The position numbers and the translations under genes are program-made. DNA of 64,000 bases from Lentinus brumalis (Eukaryota > Basidiomycota > Agaricomycetes > Polyporales > Polyporaceae), in NCBI GenBank assembly GCA_001792895.1, contig MARA01000057.1, forward strand, positions 1-64,000, read 5' to 3'. The notes below the pieces were generated by a model that was not told the origin of the DNA, searched no databases, and saw nothing but the letters and a program-made list of their open reading frames with translations. The stretch's first letter is position 1. Each line of letters starts with the position of its first letter. Shown piece after piece: positions 20,538 through 31,484 of this stretch.

Positions 20538-22535
20538 ATGGTTGCCCCATCCCGGAAACGCGCAAGTGGTCATAACGCAGCCGAAGAACTGCAGGAGCAG
20601 GAGAACGTTGAACAGGTTCGTCTTGTTCTGTATCTTGTGACGGTGATCGTTCGCACTTATCCCGTATCTGTTCTGCTTCATTGCAGTCCGACGGCGAAGA
20701 GCGGCCGTCAAAGCGCATACGTAAAAAGACAACAATACAACAAAAGATTGGTGAGCACAATTCAGCTCCTCCTACGCCCCGATCATGATAAAAAAAACTG
20801 TTGCAGATGAAGAGAAGGCCGCCAAGGAACAGAGCGCATATGACAAGCTCCGACAGAAGATGAAGCTCATGAAGGCCGAAATGGACGACCTGAAGAAGGC
20901 AAAGAAGAAAGCACATCGGGTCGAGCAGTCCGACGACGACGAGGATGACAGTGACCCAGACAAGATGCCCGCAGAGTCAGAGGAGGAAGATGAGGATGTG
21001 AGCACCGCGGTCCTGCAGCCTTCGGTGCGATTGTTACAATGCTTTGTCATGTGCGCCGTTGACTCGTTGTCCAGATCCGGAAGAATATGACTACACCGTT
21101 GAAGCCCGCTCCGAAGGTGAGTATCCGTCGGCGCGAAGGTGATCCCCAGCGAGCTCCTCGTCCTCCGTCTTCACCTGCATCCGATCAAGCTCCCCTTACG
21201 TCTCAAATTGCCTCCTCTCCGGCACCTGTACCATTTTCCTCGCCATCTCCGGCCAGGACGGCTTCATCGTTGCAAGCATGCGCCACCCCTGCGCCGGCTG
21301 AAGTGGCAATTACGCCTCTAGCTGCAACGACTACCCACGAATCAACCTTGACCACACCCCCCACCCCGTCAACTCAGCTCCTTCCGGCTCCCTTCCGCGA
21401 AGACTTCCACTTGAGCAAGGGTTCCCGCCCCAACGCCGGTGACTACATCATCGAAGTGCGCGACTTGCTCCTCCTGGCCATTGCACGTTACATGGTGTCA
21501 ATCTTCACCGTGAATGCGTTTCCAGACACCGTCCAGCAGCGGGAGTTTGTCACTTCGGCATGGGATGAGGTTTGCGCTGCGCAGGGTTCCAAGATCGCAT
21601 GGAAGCTTTCTGAACGCATGATCGCCGTGGTGAGTCACTCGCATCTGATGTCTATATTAGAACATGTCATTACACTCACTCATGCACCGCGTTCAGATTG
21701 GAAAACGCAAGTCAAATGCGCGCGGCGATGCCTCAGACCGCATCCGCCCACTTATTCCGGACGCATACAAGTTCCGAACGGCAATAAATAAGTCGAACGA
21801 GCAGCACAACACAGCGCGCAGCGCGCGCCTTGTCGAGAATGGCATCTTCCATTACAAGGTACGCTCTCACCTACTGTGCTCTGCTGCGGTTCGCTCATTG
21901 GACTAACGCTCAATGCTAGAAATTTGATCTCATCACCGGCACAAAGACCCGTTTTGCCCAGCACAAGTTCATCGACACCGCCGTCGTGGCTGCATACTTC
22001 TGGAATGCAAGGAGCGGCGTGGGATTCGAGTATACTTCTCATTTCAACCCCATCCCGGACCCCGCCATAGCCTTTGTCCTAACCGCAGTGCGTACTACTC
22101 TGTCACATGGGAAGCACTCACGGCTCACTCTCCTGATCACCGTCTTCTAGATTCACGCGCATATCCAGGAATGGGCAACTGGCCAGCGCGTGCAGGAGCA
22201 GTTCACCGAGAACGCAAACAGCGCGTACTACAAGGGGTTCCTTGAAGATCTGGGTACCTTCGGCGCATCCAACACAGCCGCATGGCTCAATGTTCGGAAA
22301 CGTCTATTCGAACGAACCTTGTACGTCGCTGGCCCAGCTCTTCTCACGCACTTGCACCAGCTGACCCACAATATCACGCAGCCGTGCCGGAGGGGGTGTA
22401 GCCATGACACCGACTGCCACGCAGGTTTCCCATGAGGCCATGGCTGCTGCCACCGCCGAATTCGCCATGTGCACTGGGTTGACGGACAGTGAGGGCGAGG
22501 ACGAAGGTGAGGAGGATGAGGACACCACGTTGTAG
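20538..22535 (+). CDS. DUF6532-type coiled-coil protein, transposon partner gene
   Basis: Start ATG at 20538 (MVAPSRKRASGHNAAEEL). Early exons give a nuclear-localisation-like RPSKRIRKKTT and a charged coiled coil (YDKLRQKMKLMKAEMDDLKK) ending in acidic clusters. A Ser/Pro-rich linker leads to the conserved domain: RDLLLLAIARYMVSIFTVNA, RPLIPDAYKFRTAINKS, FDLITGTKTRFAQHKFIDTA, VVAAYFWNARSGVGFEY and ANSAYYKGFLEDLGTFGASN, ending with an acidic tail at 22535. I read this as the DUF6532 family, which occurs beside such transposons in Agaricomycetes. At least six introns. It is divergent from the transposase and may assist transposition or DNA binding (inference); no catalytic motif is visible. 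Confidence 0.78.
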
Positions 22536-22853
22536 TCTCAGTAGTCCTATACTTGTTCAGTCTTTGCGTGGTCGCAATGAATCCTGTCTACCTGCCGGAT
22601 ATCCCTGTATAATTGGTGAACTGCTGCATATAATAGTACTGGATCTATCCTATGCTATGTTCCTGCTATCTGCCTGTTCTCGAGCACGCGCGAGCACCAT
22701 CCGAGCACTCGATACTGCCGCGCGCGGCTAAGGTGCACAGCATGCGCGCTACGGAGTACTCCCGATGGTTCTCCGAGGGGGGTACTTGTGTATCAGACTA
22801 TCACTGCTCGAGAGGCTCACGACCGCACTCGAAACAAGTATATTCTTCCTGAT

Positions 22854-23350
22854 GCGCCCAGACTTAGAAACTTCAGGCTCGTCAGCTGCGCGATGGCGGT
22901 GGCCAGGCTGTGGTTCGTGAGGAATTTTTCCGCCTTGCACAGGGAGAGACCCCGGAGATTCGTGTGCTCGCTCGCTGCAAGTGCCTCGAAGAAGTCTCAT
23001 AGGTCCTTCCCAGCCTTGTCCGAAAGCCCTCGTTTGCTGAGATTGGGGCCAAGTACGAGTGCAGGCAAGGAGCGGAAGCGGAGCGGAGGGTCAGCGCGCA
23101 TGAATCGGAGGAAGGAGACGAGCTGCGCCTCACCGCCGTGAAGACACTCGCGGTGTTGCTTGAGCAGCGGCCTCGCTCCCTCGCGGTAGAGGACTCGGCA
23201 GGTCTTCGTCATCGGCGATTGAGTCGTTCTGTCTGCGACTGAGAGGATTTAGAGAAGAACATCAACGTTCAGAGCTGGTTCTTCTGAAGGGATCCGTTAG
23301 GAGGCGTCGGAACTATAAGGTCGCCACTCACTGCTGGGTACACCACCCAT
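22854..23350 (-). pseudogene. N-terminal half of the F-box/LRR-like gene interrupted by the Plavaka element
   Basis: A first exon (MGGVPSS, start 23350) ends at a GTGAGT donor exactly as in the intact paralogue at 25390. The next exon reads LNVDVLL, stop, ILSVADRTTQSPMTKTCRVL, YREGARPLLKQ, AQLVSFLRFMRADPPLRF and LTSLKFLSLG, then meets the transposon. Two in-frame stops (about 23,240 and 23,000) show that it decays as a pseudogene. The partner half is at 15,909-16,485. Confidence 0.85.
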
Positions 23351-23866
23351 GTCGGTGTGAAGAGTCACGGTGACACAGAGGGCGGACAATGAGCGGTTGT
23401 TTGCAAAGCGGGGTGCTCGCAGTGTTTCAAACACAGACCGCACCATGAGTAACAGTGCGAAGGGTGATCGATTGGTCATACCAATGCCGCCTTTCGCGCA
23501 TCCCAGGTGACGGCGCAACGGTCCCGACAGTATCCGTGCAGCTCTTTCAAGTCAATACATCCGAACTGCTGTCGCAAGGCCCTTCCAGTCAGTCCTCCCG
23601 GTGCTCGAGACGCGGTTCCAGGAGCGCGGGACCCGGTCGTTCCTCGACGTCAAGTGATAAGTAAGACCGCAAGCCTCGATTTCAAGCCTAGTAGTCATGC
23701 ATCACGGCCCATTCGTTATAATCTAGTTGATCTCGATGAACACATATCAATCATTGGCCGCTTCTTGTCGTACGTTAACGTCTACGACCCGCTGGAGTCG
23801 TCCTCTCGGGCTTTCACTTCCAAACTGCCCTCCTTCTCCCCCTCGCAGTCCTGCGCCAGGCTGGTA

Positions 23867-25390
23867 CTAGAGGCTGACTTCCCCCTCAGATCCTAACTGC
23901 ACACTCACTTGTGGCACAGACTCGATGTTAAGATGCACCGAGACCGCTTTCAGAAATTTGCTGGAATCCTTGACATTGCGAGCAAGTGCGTCCACATCTA
24001 ACCCTTTGATGAGCGGTACGATGGGATCGTCTTCAGGACGGTCCAATCCTTCGATCGATAGTTGAAGCTCGGAGAGTGATGAGGATGCGAGGGCGATCTG
24101 GAGGGCATCCTGCGGGCCCGGTAAGCCTTCCTACGCACAATGCACGATGCTCGTCAATTGACACTCACCAGAGCCTCGTTCAAGTCTGCAACTTCCTCCC
24201 ACCCGTCCTCCTCGGACACCTTCAATTCAATATGGAGGATCTGCAGCGGCGGAGTCCGGTGTTCGAAGAGCGCCGCCGTCCAGTCTTGATTGAGGAGATT
24301 ATCGTTCAGGTTCAAGAATAACACCAATTCGAGATGACTGGGACGTGTGTCCGAAAGAATGTCGTGGAGCACGTCTGCTTCAATGCTGGCATCCCCGTCG
24401 CCATCATTGTGGGTGAAGGCGATGCGGCGGATTTGGCAGAGGGGACTCAGAAGGTACAGGTCATCAGACGAGCCCTCGAAATGTTGTACTTCCCGCCACG
24501 ACCCGTGCTCGTGTTGGTACGCCCTGCTGGCTGTCCTCCAATCGGCAATGCTGACGTCTGATGGAATAGTGGCAGCGCCATGGTCTGCCTCGATCTCCGA
24601 AAGGTTCGGGAATGCACGATGAAGAATGGGCGTGGAAGGGAGCCATACTCTACATCCTCTACGGCGAGCGAAACCATACGAGGATAGACAACGGCCTGTC
24701 CTGCGTCGGTAAACCAGCTGTTGGTCAGTTTGAGCGACTCCAGGGTATCCTTCGATGTACTGAGCAGACGAATAGGGTCTAGGTCTCCCCAATCGCCTTC
24801 GGTGCGCCTAGAGTCCAGGATTTGGCCCGTGAACGCAAGTTCCGCTCTCCTCAAGCAAGAGCGCAATTCACCCAAGAGTTTAGAACCCCGTGGGCCAATG
24901 TCAGACATCGAAAGTGAGGTGAGCGAGGTCAGCCTCGCGATGGTTGTGGGAAGCGTGCGGTCGGCGCGGAGGATGCGCTCCGACGAATCCAGGGTGAGAT
25001 GGCGGAGTCCTGCGTTCTCAGCCTTGGCGAGCTCGATGAAAAGTTTGGCGAACATCTTTCCAGTTTCCTTTGATATGCCTTTGTCCAGTTCGACGACGAG
25101 CTCACGAAGTGATGCAACTCGGATCTGCGGATCCCTCTGCATGAACAGAATGAAAGATACGAGCCGCGCCTGTTTCGAGAGCTGGACCTCTTCCTCGAGG
25201 AGGTGTCGGGCACCTTCCCGGCACAGAATACGACAGGTCTTCATCATCTGCGATTGGGCCCGTCTGTCCGCGTGTGAGAGAATCATGAGAAGGACGTCGA
25301 GATTCATTCGCGGCTCTGCGAGGGACCTGTCAGTAAAGCCTCACAACGCAGACTCCCGAGTTGCCACTCACTGCTGGATATGCCACTCAT
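23867..25390 (-). CDS. F-box/LRR-like protein A, one frame break
   Basis: A 19-bp first exon (MSGISS) joins exon 2 through a 54-bp intron. Exon 2 starts with an F-box-like motif, LDVLLMILSHADRRAQSQMM and KTCRILCREGARHLL, then leucine-rich helices and strands (LRHLTLDSSERILRADRTLP, LTSLTSLSMSDIGPRGSKLL, LLSTSKDTLESLKL). Near 24,656 the frame breaks between AVEDVEYG and WLPSTPILHRAFPNL; one more C in a two-base run restores it. The rest, EHGSWREVQHFEG, LYLLSPLCQIRRIAF, LHDILSDTRPSHLELVLFL, follows, and after an intron (about 24,107-24,166) the last exon has LSIEGLDRPEDDPIVPLIKG and stops at 23867. About 450 residues. F-box proteins recruit substrates to SCF ubiquitin ligases; partner and substrate are unknown. 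Confidence 0.8.
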
Positions 25391-25792
25391 GTCGGGGAGA
25401 GAGCTGGGGAGCGTGGGAGCGACGTCGTCGATGAGCTCCCTGTCTTGGACACAAGCGTGACGGAGTCGAATTGCCTTGGTCATTGCTCAAAGCTGAAAGG
25501 GTAGACCGAGTTAACCGGATTCAATCCTTTGTGAAGTTCGGTCTACGTGCGGCATGCGGGCCGATCCTCCCACAAGCGAAAGGCACGTTATCTCTGAATG
25601 GATACACGGCCTGGGAAACTCTAGCGCAAAGCTTTGGCGGATATCCTCGTCTGGTCTGCACCGCCGTACTGGTCACCTCCATTTTCTCGCACTCGAAGTG
25701 CAATAGGCCTTAGGTACACTAGCTATAGCTGGGCGATTGATACAAGACTGGATCACGGGGATCATATACGATAGGAACGTCACTCTAAACCC

Positions 25793-27276
25793 TTAGTCCT
25801 GTATGTCGTTCCCACTCCAATTCAACAACCCGAGCTTCTCAGCATCGTTCCTAGTTCCTAGCTCTACCGTACACTCTGGTAGTGCAGAGGGAAAGCTGAG
25901 GTCTATGGACACCACTTTCAGAGATCGACAGCAATCCTTGAAGCTGCGAGCAAGTGCGCTCACGTCGAGCTGCCGGATGAAGGGCTCGATGGGATCGTCT
26001 TCAGGGCGATCGAAGCCTTCTATTTTCAGGCTGAACGCTAAGAGTGCTAGCGCCGCGACCGCTGCGCGAAGTGCATCCTGTGGACACAGTTGGTTAAAAC
26101 GTGTCAGAGAGGGAGTAAATAAGTATCCGAGAACGTATGGACACTCACAAAGGCCTTATTTATATCCGCATCGCCTTCCTCGAATACCTTCATCGTCACC
26201 TCGAGAGTCTGCAACCGAGGAGTGCGGACATGCGTCAGAGCAGCCATCCACGCTTGGTCCAAGATATTTCCGCCCGGGCACAAGAACGCGCTCAGCTGCA
26301 GCTGCGTAGGACGTGCATCCGAGAGGACCTCACGGAGCATTTCAGCATTGATATCGTCGTCTCCGCCGCAGTGGTCAAAGACGACGCGACGTATGCGACA
26401 AAGTGGACTGAGGAGGTAGAGGTCGTTAGCAGGGCCCACAAAAACCTCCATGTCGTTCCAAGAGCCGTGTTCGACTTGATATGCCCTGTTCACTGCTCTA
26501 CAATCCGCCGATTCATGCTCGGGAGGTGCAGCGGAATACCCATATAGTGATGTGAGCTGTGACAGGTCCGGGAATGCTCGACGGAGGACGGATGCGTCCG
26601 GGACCCATCGGCCTTCAATCACGAGAGATACTATGCGAGGATAAATGCGAAGTTTTGGCTTGTTGGCGATGCGACCACCATTAAGCTCCAGAGACTCCAA
26701 AGTATTCGAAGAATACTTTAGCAGATAGATAGGATCTCGGTCCTTGACTCTGGTGCTGGTCGCGCCGACGTCTTCAAGTTCTTTGAACCGAAGATCTGCA
26801 TCGGTCAAGCGAGAGCGCAGCGTCTTGAGCAGTTGGGAGCCTCGTGAACCAATAGGCGACATGGCAATGGAGGAGAGAGTGGTCAGACTGGCGATGGCTC
26901 CGGCAAGTTTGCGATCCGCAAGTAGGATGTCCTCTGACGGACGCAAGGTGAGATGGCGGAGGCCTATGCTCCTTGCCCTGGCTAGATCGACGAAGAGATC
27001 GGCGAGCATCTCTCCGGCCTTGCTTGAGAAGCCTCGGTACAGTTCGAGCATCAATGTATGCAGAGAGGGAAAGCGGATGGACGGGTCTGCCTGCATAAAG
27101 AGGATGAAAGACACAAGCTGCGCATCCGTGAAGAGCCAGACCCTTTTCTTTAGAATATGTCTGGCACACTCCTGGTAGAGAACACGACAGGTCTTCATCA
27201 TGCGCGATTGGGTCGTTCGCTCGGCGAGTGTGGAGATATGCAGGAGGATGTCAAGGTTCAGTTTGGGTTGATCCAC
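25793..27276 (-). CDS. F-box/LRR-like protein B
   Basis: One long exon from 27276 reads PKLNLDILLHISTLAERTTQ, SRMMKTCRVLYQECARHILK, the F-box-like start, then FILFMQADPSIRFPSLHTL, LRHLTLRPSEDILLADRKLA, LLKTLRSRLTDADLRF, YPRIVSLVIEG, EHGSWNDMEVFVGPANDLYL and LREVLSDARPTQLQLSAFL. An intron near 26,079-26,142 leads to the last exon with FSLKIEGFDRPEDDPIEPFI, ending at 25793. Close tandem paralogue of gene A with the same exon structure. The first exon is not certain: where the paralogues have ATG, this copy reads CTC (about 27,353), so the start is lost, moved or mis-sequenced. Confidence 0.8.
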
Positions 27277-27353
27277 TATGGCTTCGAGTCAGCATTTGAA
27301 TCAGACTCGCCATAGACTTAGAACGCCACTCACTGTCTCGACGGTCAATGAGC

Positions 27354-28410
27354 GGGAGGAACGATAGAGGAAAGAGTACCCCTCTGTACGCTCAGGCTAT
27401 CAAATTTATAGAATACCCAGGCAAACAGCATTCAGAGTGAAGGGTCGAACCCATATTACTCTAGACACAAAGATATGTGATGATCCGGGACAACGAATCA
27501 CTTACCTGCGTTTGCCATGTTGCATCCCGTACACTGCAGTCGCCGCAGCCTTTGCGACGTGGCGTCTCTTTGACAATTACTTCACCCTAGAGCCAGACTA
27601 CCTTCTCCGCCTCCTCCATGAGTCCTCAGGATAGATCGACGATGCACTACAGTCGGTCGGGCTGAAGGTCGATGTTCATGGTCACTGTTCTAAGGGATTG
27701 AGAGCATGACTTGATCCTTCCAAAGCGGCTCGACGCGCTTCCTGTCGGACCGGGTCACGGGTAACTTAGACACCGGCGCAGATCAGCAAGTCATCATCTA
27801 TGTACACCTTCATTCTGAGCTCAACGGCTTGCCCGAGTGGTGTGCACCGTACCTCCAAAGCATTATAATCCACGTTTCCTCCGTGAAAGAAGGCCTCTCG
27901 TCCTGCCGTCGCCTAACAGTGAGCACCCGCTGTCTTGACATTCCGTCAGAACGCAAGAATCTGTGACAGTATTGGCGAGACCCGATCTGAGCCTTGCCGT
28001 ATGGTCGGTCGGAGACGGACGCGCATCTTTGAATCCCTGAGCGACCGTCTGCACATCCATGGTATTCGCGTACGTCCGGCCCCTCGAGGTAAGGAAGAGA
28101 ACGCCCGGCGGCGGCTACGCACAGCACGGTATGTCTTGGCACAAGCACGTAAGCTGGAGTTCACACGTCCCCCGGATCAACTCACAGAGTATGCAATAAC
28201 CCCTCACTTATACTTCATACGGTGTGAGTTCTCAATGGAGATGCCACTAAATGGGCGTGAGTAGCGACAGACATAGTATCAGTGGGTCCCTATGCAGTAT
28301 ATGTACGTGTCCGTATGTCGATTGTGAATAGCCCTCTAGTCCATGTGCAAGCAAACCAAGGAAGTGAAGAGAGAGGTAAATGAAGACCGCGCTAGGAGAC
28401 CGCCTCAATT
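27354..28410. other. Intergenic between F-box genes and the laccase cluster
   Basis: No recognised gene. Short frames on both strands (for example minus 28,148-27,810) lack motifs and consistent splice sites. The left part serves as upstream region of gene B, the right part as the 3' region of the laccase. Confidence 0.35.
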
Positions 28411-30466
28411 TCAGAGGTCGTCCGCGCTGAGCGCATTGTAGGTCGGGCAGAGGTTGTTCCAAGCGTCGCTGGAGGAGAGGTCCGAGTCTCCTCCGGAGGA
28501 GGACTCCTCGGTGAAGACGACAGCAAATCCTGCTTCGAGGTGGAAGTCGATGTGGCAGTGGAGGAACCAAGGTCCCGGATTGTCCGTCTGCAGTCAAGGA
28601 CGTCAGAGCGCTGCCGGGAGATGAATATGTGTATGAACATACCCTGAAACGGATGGTGACGTTGTCGCCAGCCGTGCCGGTGTTGACGACATCGCGACGC
28701 GGCGGGTTCGCGTAGTTGTACTCACTGCTACCCGCGCTTCGGACGACAGAGAAAACGTGCTGGGAGTTACGGTCAGCTTCAGTAGGGGAACAGTGGGCAG
28801 ATGGAGTGATACTGACGCCGTGTAGATGGAAGGGGTGAGGCGCGCCAGGAGCGTTGGTTGCGGTGATCGGGAAGGACAACTCAATAGTGGCGTTTGACGG
28901 AAGAGTGTAGACGCTACCGCCAGGCAGGAGGTCCGCTGCGGACTGTGCACCGCTCATGATCTGCAGAAGCACCGGTACGGTGGGTGGGACAAAGGTCGCT
29001 CCGTTGACGAAGAAGTTCGACCCGTTCTGAGACGCAGGTCATCAGCACTGGACCGGACGCAGAAAAGTGTGCGACTGACAAAGGAGGGCACCAAGCTGAG
29101 CGCATAGTCAACGCCACCGATGCTGGCTTCGCCAGGCTGGATGAACGTGCGTTAGCAGAGCGGTAACAGTATGAGGAGAATCTACGTACAGCAGCAGGGC
29201 TATCCAGAGGAACGAGGTCGGTCTCCACGAGCGGCGCAATGCTCATCGTCGTATTGGTCACTGGCTCGACCTCGGCGGCGCCGTCGTAGCGCAGGATAGC
29301 AGAATTGACGCCACCAACGAAGTTGACAGTACCGCCGCTGGGAAGAGCACGGATCCAATAGTTGTCGATATCTTGATCGGCAGTGAGCTACATGAAGAGT
29401 ATCAGCAACTACGACGTTTACACCGTTCAACCTCGATGACTTACGACGAAGGAATATCGCTGACCAGCGTAGATATGAATCGAATCGACGGTGACAGGCT
29501 CGTGGCTGACCGCGTCCGCCTCGATGACCGTCATGTTGTGCTTGTCGATCGAGAAGACGAAGTTCGGGTCGCACGAGAGCGAGATAAGGCGGAAACGGTA
29601 ACGCTTGCCCTGAGTGACTGGAATGACAGCAAGCTCAGCGTTGCCGTCGCCGCCTGCAAAGCGCCCCAGGCCGTTAATCAGGACCGAGTCTGGTCCAAGT
29701 CTGAAGACAATGAGTACTTATCCAGATCGCAATTGAAGAGGAGCACTCACGGGAATGCAGACCCGAGCCTCGCCGCGGTGTGGTACCAGTCGGAGAGCGT
29801 GATGACCGTGGATTCTGTCAAGATTGTCAGAGTATGGCGGCAACAAACTAGTGACTTAGCCCACCATCGTCAACGTCATACAAGGACGCGTGCGGATCGT
29901 TCGGATCGTATACAACCATGGGACCTCGGAGGCCGTCGCAGTACTGCGTCGAGAGGTGGCTATGGTACCAGAACGTTCCAGCCTGGTCGGCAGCAGTGAA
30001 GTCGTATAGGAACGAGTTGCCGGTAGAGATGGGACACTGGTTGACGAAAGCAGGTCCGTCCGCCCAGTTCGTTCCTTTTTGGAAGAATCCGTGCCAATGC
30101 TACAAAAAACGTCAGCATAGCTTTGACGGAGAAAGAAAAGACATAGACACGTACCACAGTGGTCGACTTGAGCATCGTACTGTTGGTGAGCTGGTCGACC
30201 ACATTAATCTGGAAGTTATCACCCTGCAGGAGAATTCAGAGGTGAGCATCGTTTCGAACGGAGTGGCCCACAGTACGAACCTTGATGCCCGTAACGAGAG
30301 GGCCGGGAAACTGCCCATTTACCACCACAGCAGCACGGGTGAAGCCATCCGGGGAGATATTCGCGTTCGAGATGGTCAAATCTGTGATAGGGCCAACGGC
30401 GGCGCGTGCGCGAGAAACGGAGAAGCTCAGGGCAAGAAGTATTGCGACCTGTGTACACATGCTCAT
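28411..30466 (-). CDS. Laccase A (multicopper oxidase)
   Basis: Start at 30466 with a signal peptide ([20 protein letters not shown]) and a mature N-terminus [20 protein letters not shown]. All four copper signatures are present: [15 protein letters not shown] (about 30,060-30,105), [17 protein letters not shown] (about 29,935), HPFHLHGV (about 28,825) and [16 protein letters not shown] (about 28,540). Phe at the axial position of the type-1 copper is typical of high-redox-potential laccases. About ten introns; the stop is at 28411. Secreted, it oxidises phenols with reduction of O2 to water. It is a paralogue of laccase B at 41.2-43.1 kb. Confidence 0.95.
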
Positions 30467-30577
30467 AGTGGAAAGAAAAGGAGAGGATGCCAGTGTATGG
30501 AAAGGAAGGCGAGAAAGACTAGAGAGAGGTGACACCGAACAGATAGAATGTTTTGCGCACCATGTTCGGCCCCGGTC

Positions 30578-30583
30578 TTTATA
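30578..30583 (-). promoter_or_regulatory. TATA box of laccase A
   Basis: TATAAA on the minus strand, about 112 bp before the start codon. Confidence 0.6.
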
Positions 30584-31484
30584 GATTCCTGACAGAGGAC
30601 ACGATCTTGTGAGCCTCTGAGCAACAAGCGATGCCTATAGGCGTCTGTAGTATATTCGCTGAATCGGCCGCGGTAGATGGAATGACCCATGGGGTGCTAT
30701 GTGTCGGTCTCGCGAGTCGCTACGCCGGCTGTGTAGCGGTAGCGCGCAGCACAAACTCTCGGCAACCAGCAGAGGCTAGAATAGGTAGCAGAACGTAGCA
30801 GGAAGGTAGAAATCACCGAGCCAAAGAAGTTGGAATCCTGTCCGAGGAACGGATGCCTCGATATCAGCGGACGTGGCACTGGCCAAGCTCGCAAGCTGGC
30901 CGGTGAACGGCGCGATGAATGTGAATATCAGCGTTCCACGGACCACACCCGCTCGATCCCTCGGACTTCCCACCGCACCACGATGGGCCGCGGTGCACTG
31001 AACTACCATCGTTAGCTTCCCACTTGGAATGCTTGTGCGGCCAGCTTACCGCCAATCTGATGTAGGCAGTGAGAGACACGAGATCATTGTCTCCGAGGTG
31101 CGGATACTGCGGTGGAGACCGTTGAGAGTCACCAAAAGTGCTGTAATTTGCTGCGCAATTGACCGTAGTAACCACGTCGGCTGTGGAAGGGAACGAGCTG
31201 ATGGAGGTTCGGAATTCGAATTTGGGATACGTAGACGCGCGGGTAGTATCTGTCCCGGCGGTACCAAGCCGGTGGTCCCGACCCTCCTCTTCTTCCTTCT
31301 CCTTCCCGTATGTCGCACTCGTGAGTCGTAACGGAGGACGCGTATGAAGACGGCCGGCATCGCTTTTGCGTGGCGTGACCTTGAACGTAAGTCCAGTCTG
31401 TCCGCCATGCATGCCAGGGCTAGGCCGCCTCAGACTCTGATGATATGACTAGAAATATACATGCGCGCACAGTGAGACCCGACA
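30584..31484. other. Laccase A upstream region; no recognised gene
   Basis: Minus-strand frames around 30,776-31,412 contain hydrophobic stretches (LIFTFIAPFTGQLASLASAT) but no recognisable family or full exon structure. I treat the region as promoter and 3' flank. Confidence 0.35.

Larger units (their letters stand above)
16486..22853. mobile_element. Plavaka-type DNA transposon, about 6.37 kb
   Basis: The limits are set by the interrupted host gene and the 7-bp GCGCCCA duplication. Just inside lie inverted ends: GCATCAGGAA at 16493-16502 and its complement at 22846-22855. The element carries a divergent gene pair, a Plavaka transposase (minus strand) and a DUF6532-type protein (plus strand), with about 200 bp between the starts, plus a possible third frame at the left end. 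Left subterminal DNA (17,140-17,226) holds several GTAAGTA/TACTTAC motifs. The inverted repeats are short, and seven bases at the left edge (CTGACTC) do not fit them, so the exact termini remain open. Confidence 0.8.

Noticed and set aside
27441..27450. tRNA gene suggested by GTCGAACCC-like strings (also near 34,515 and 39,045)
   Set aside because: No A box at the right distance and no cloverleaf arms around any of them.
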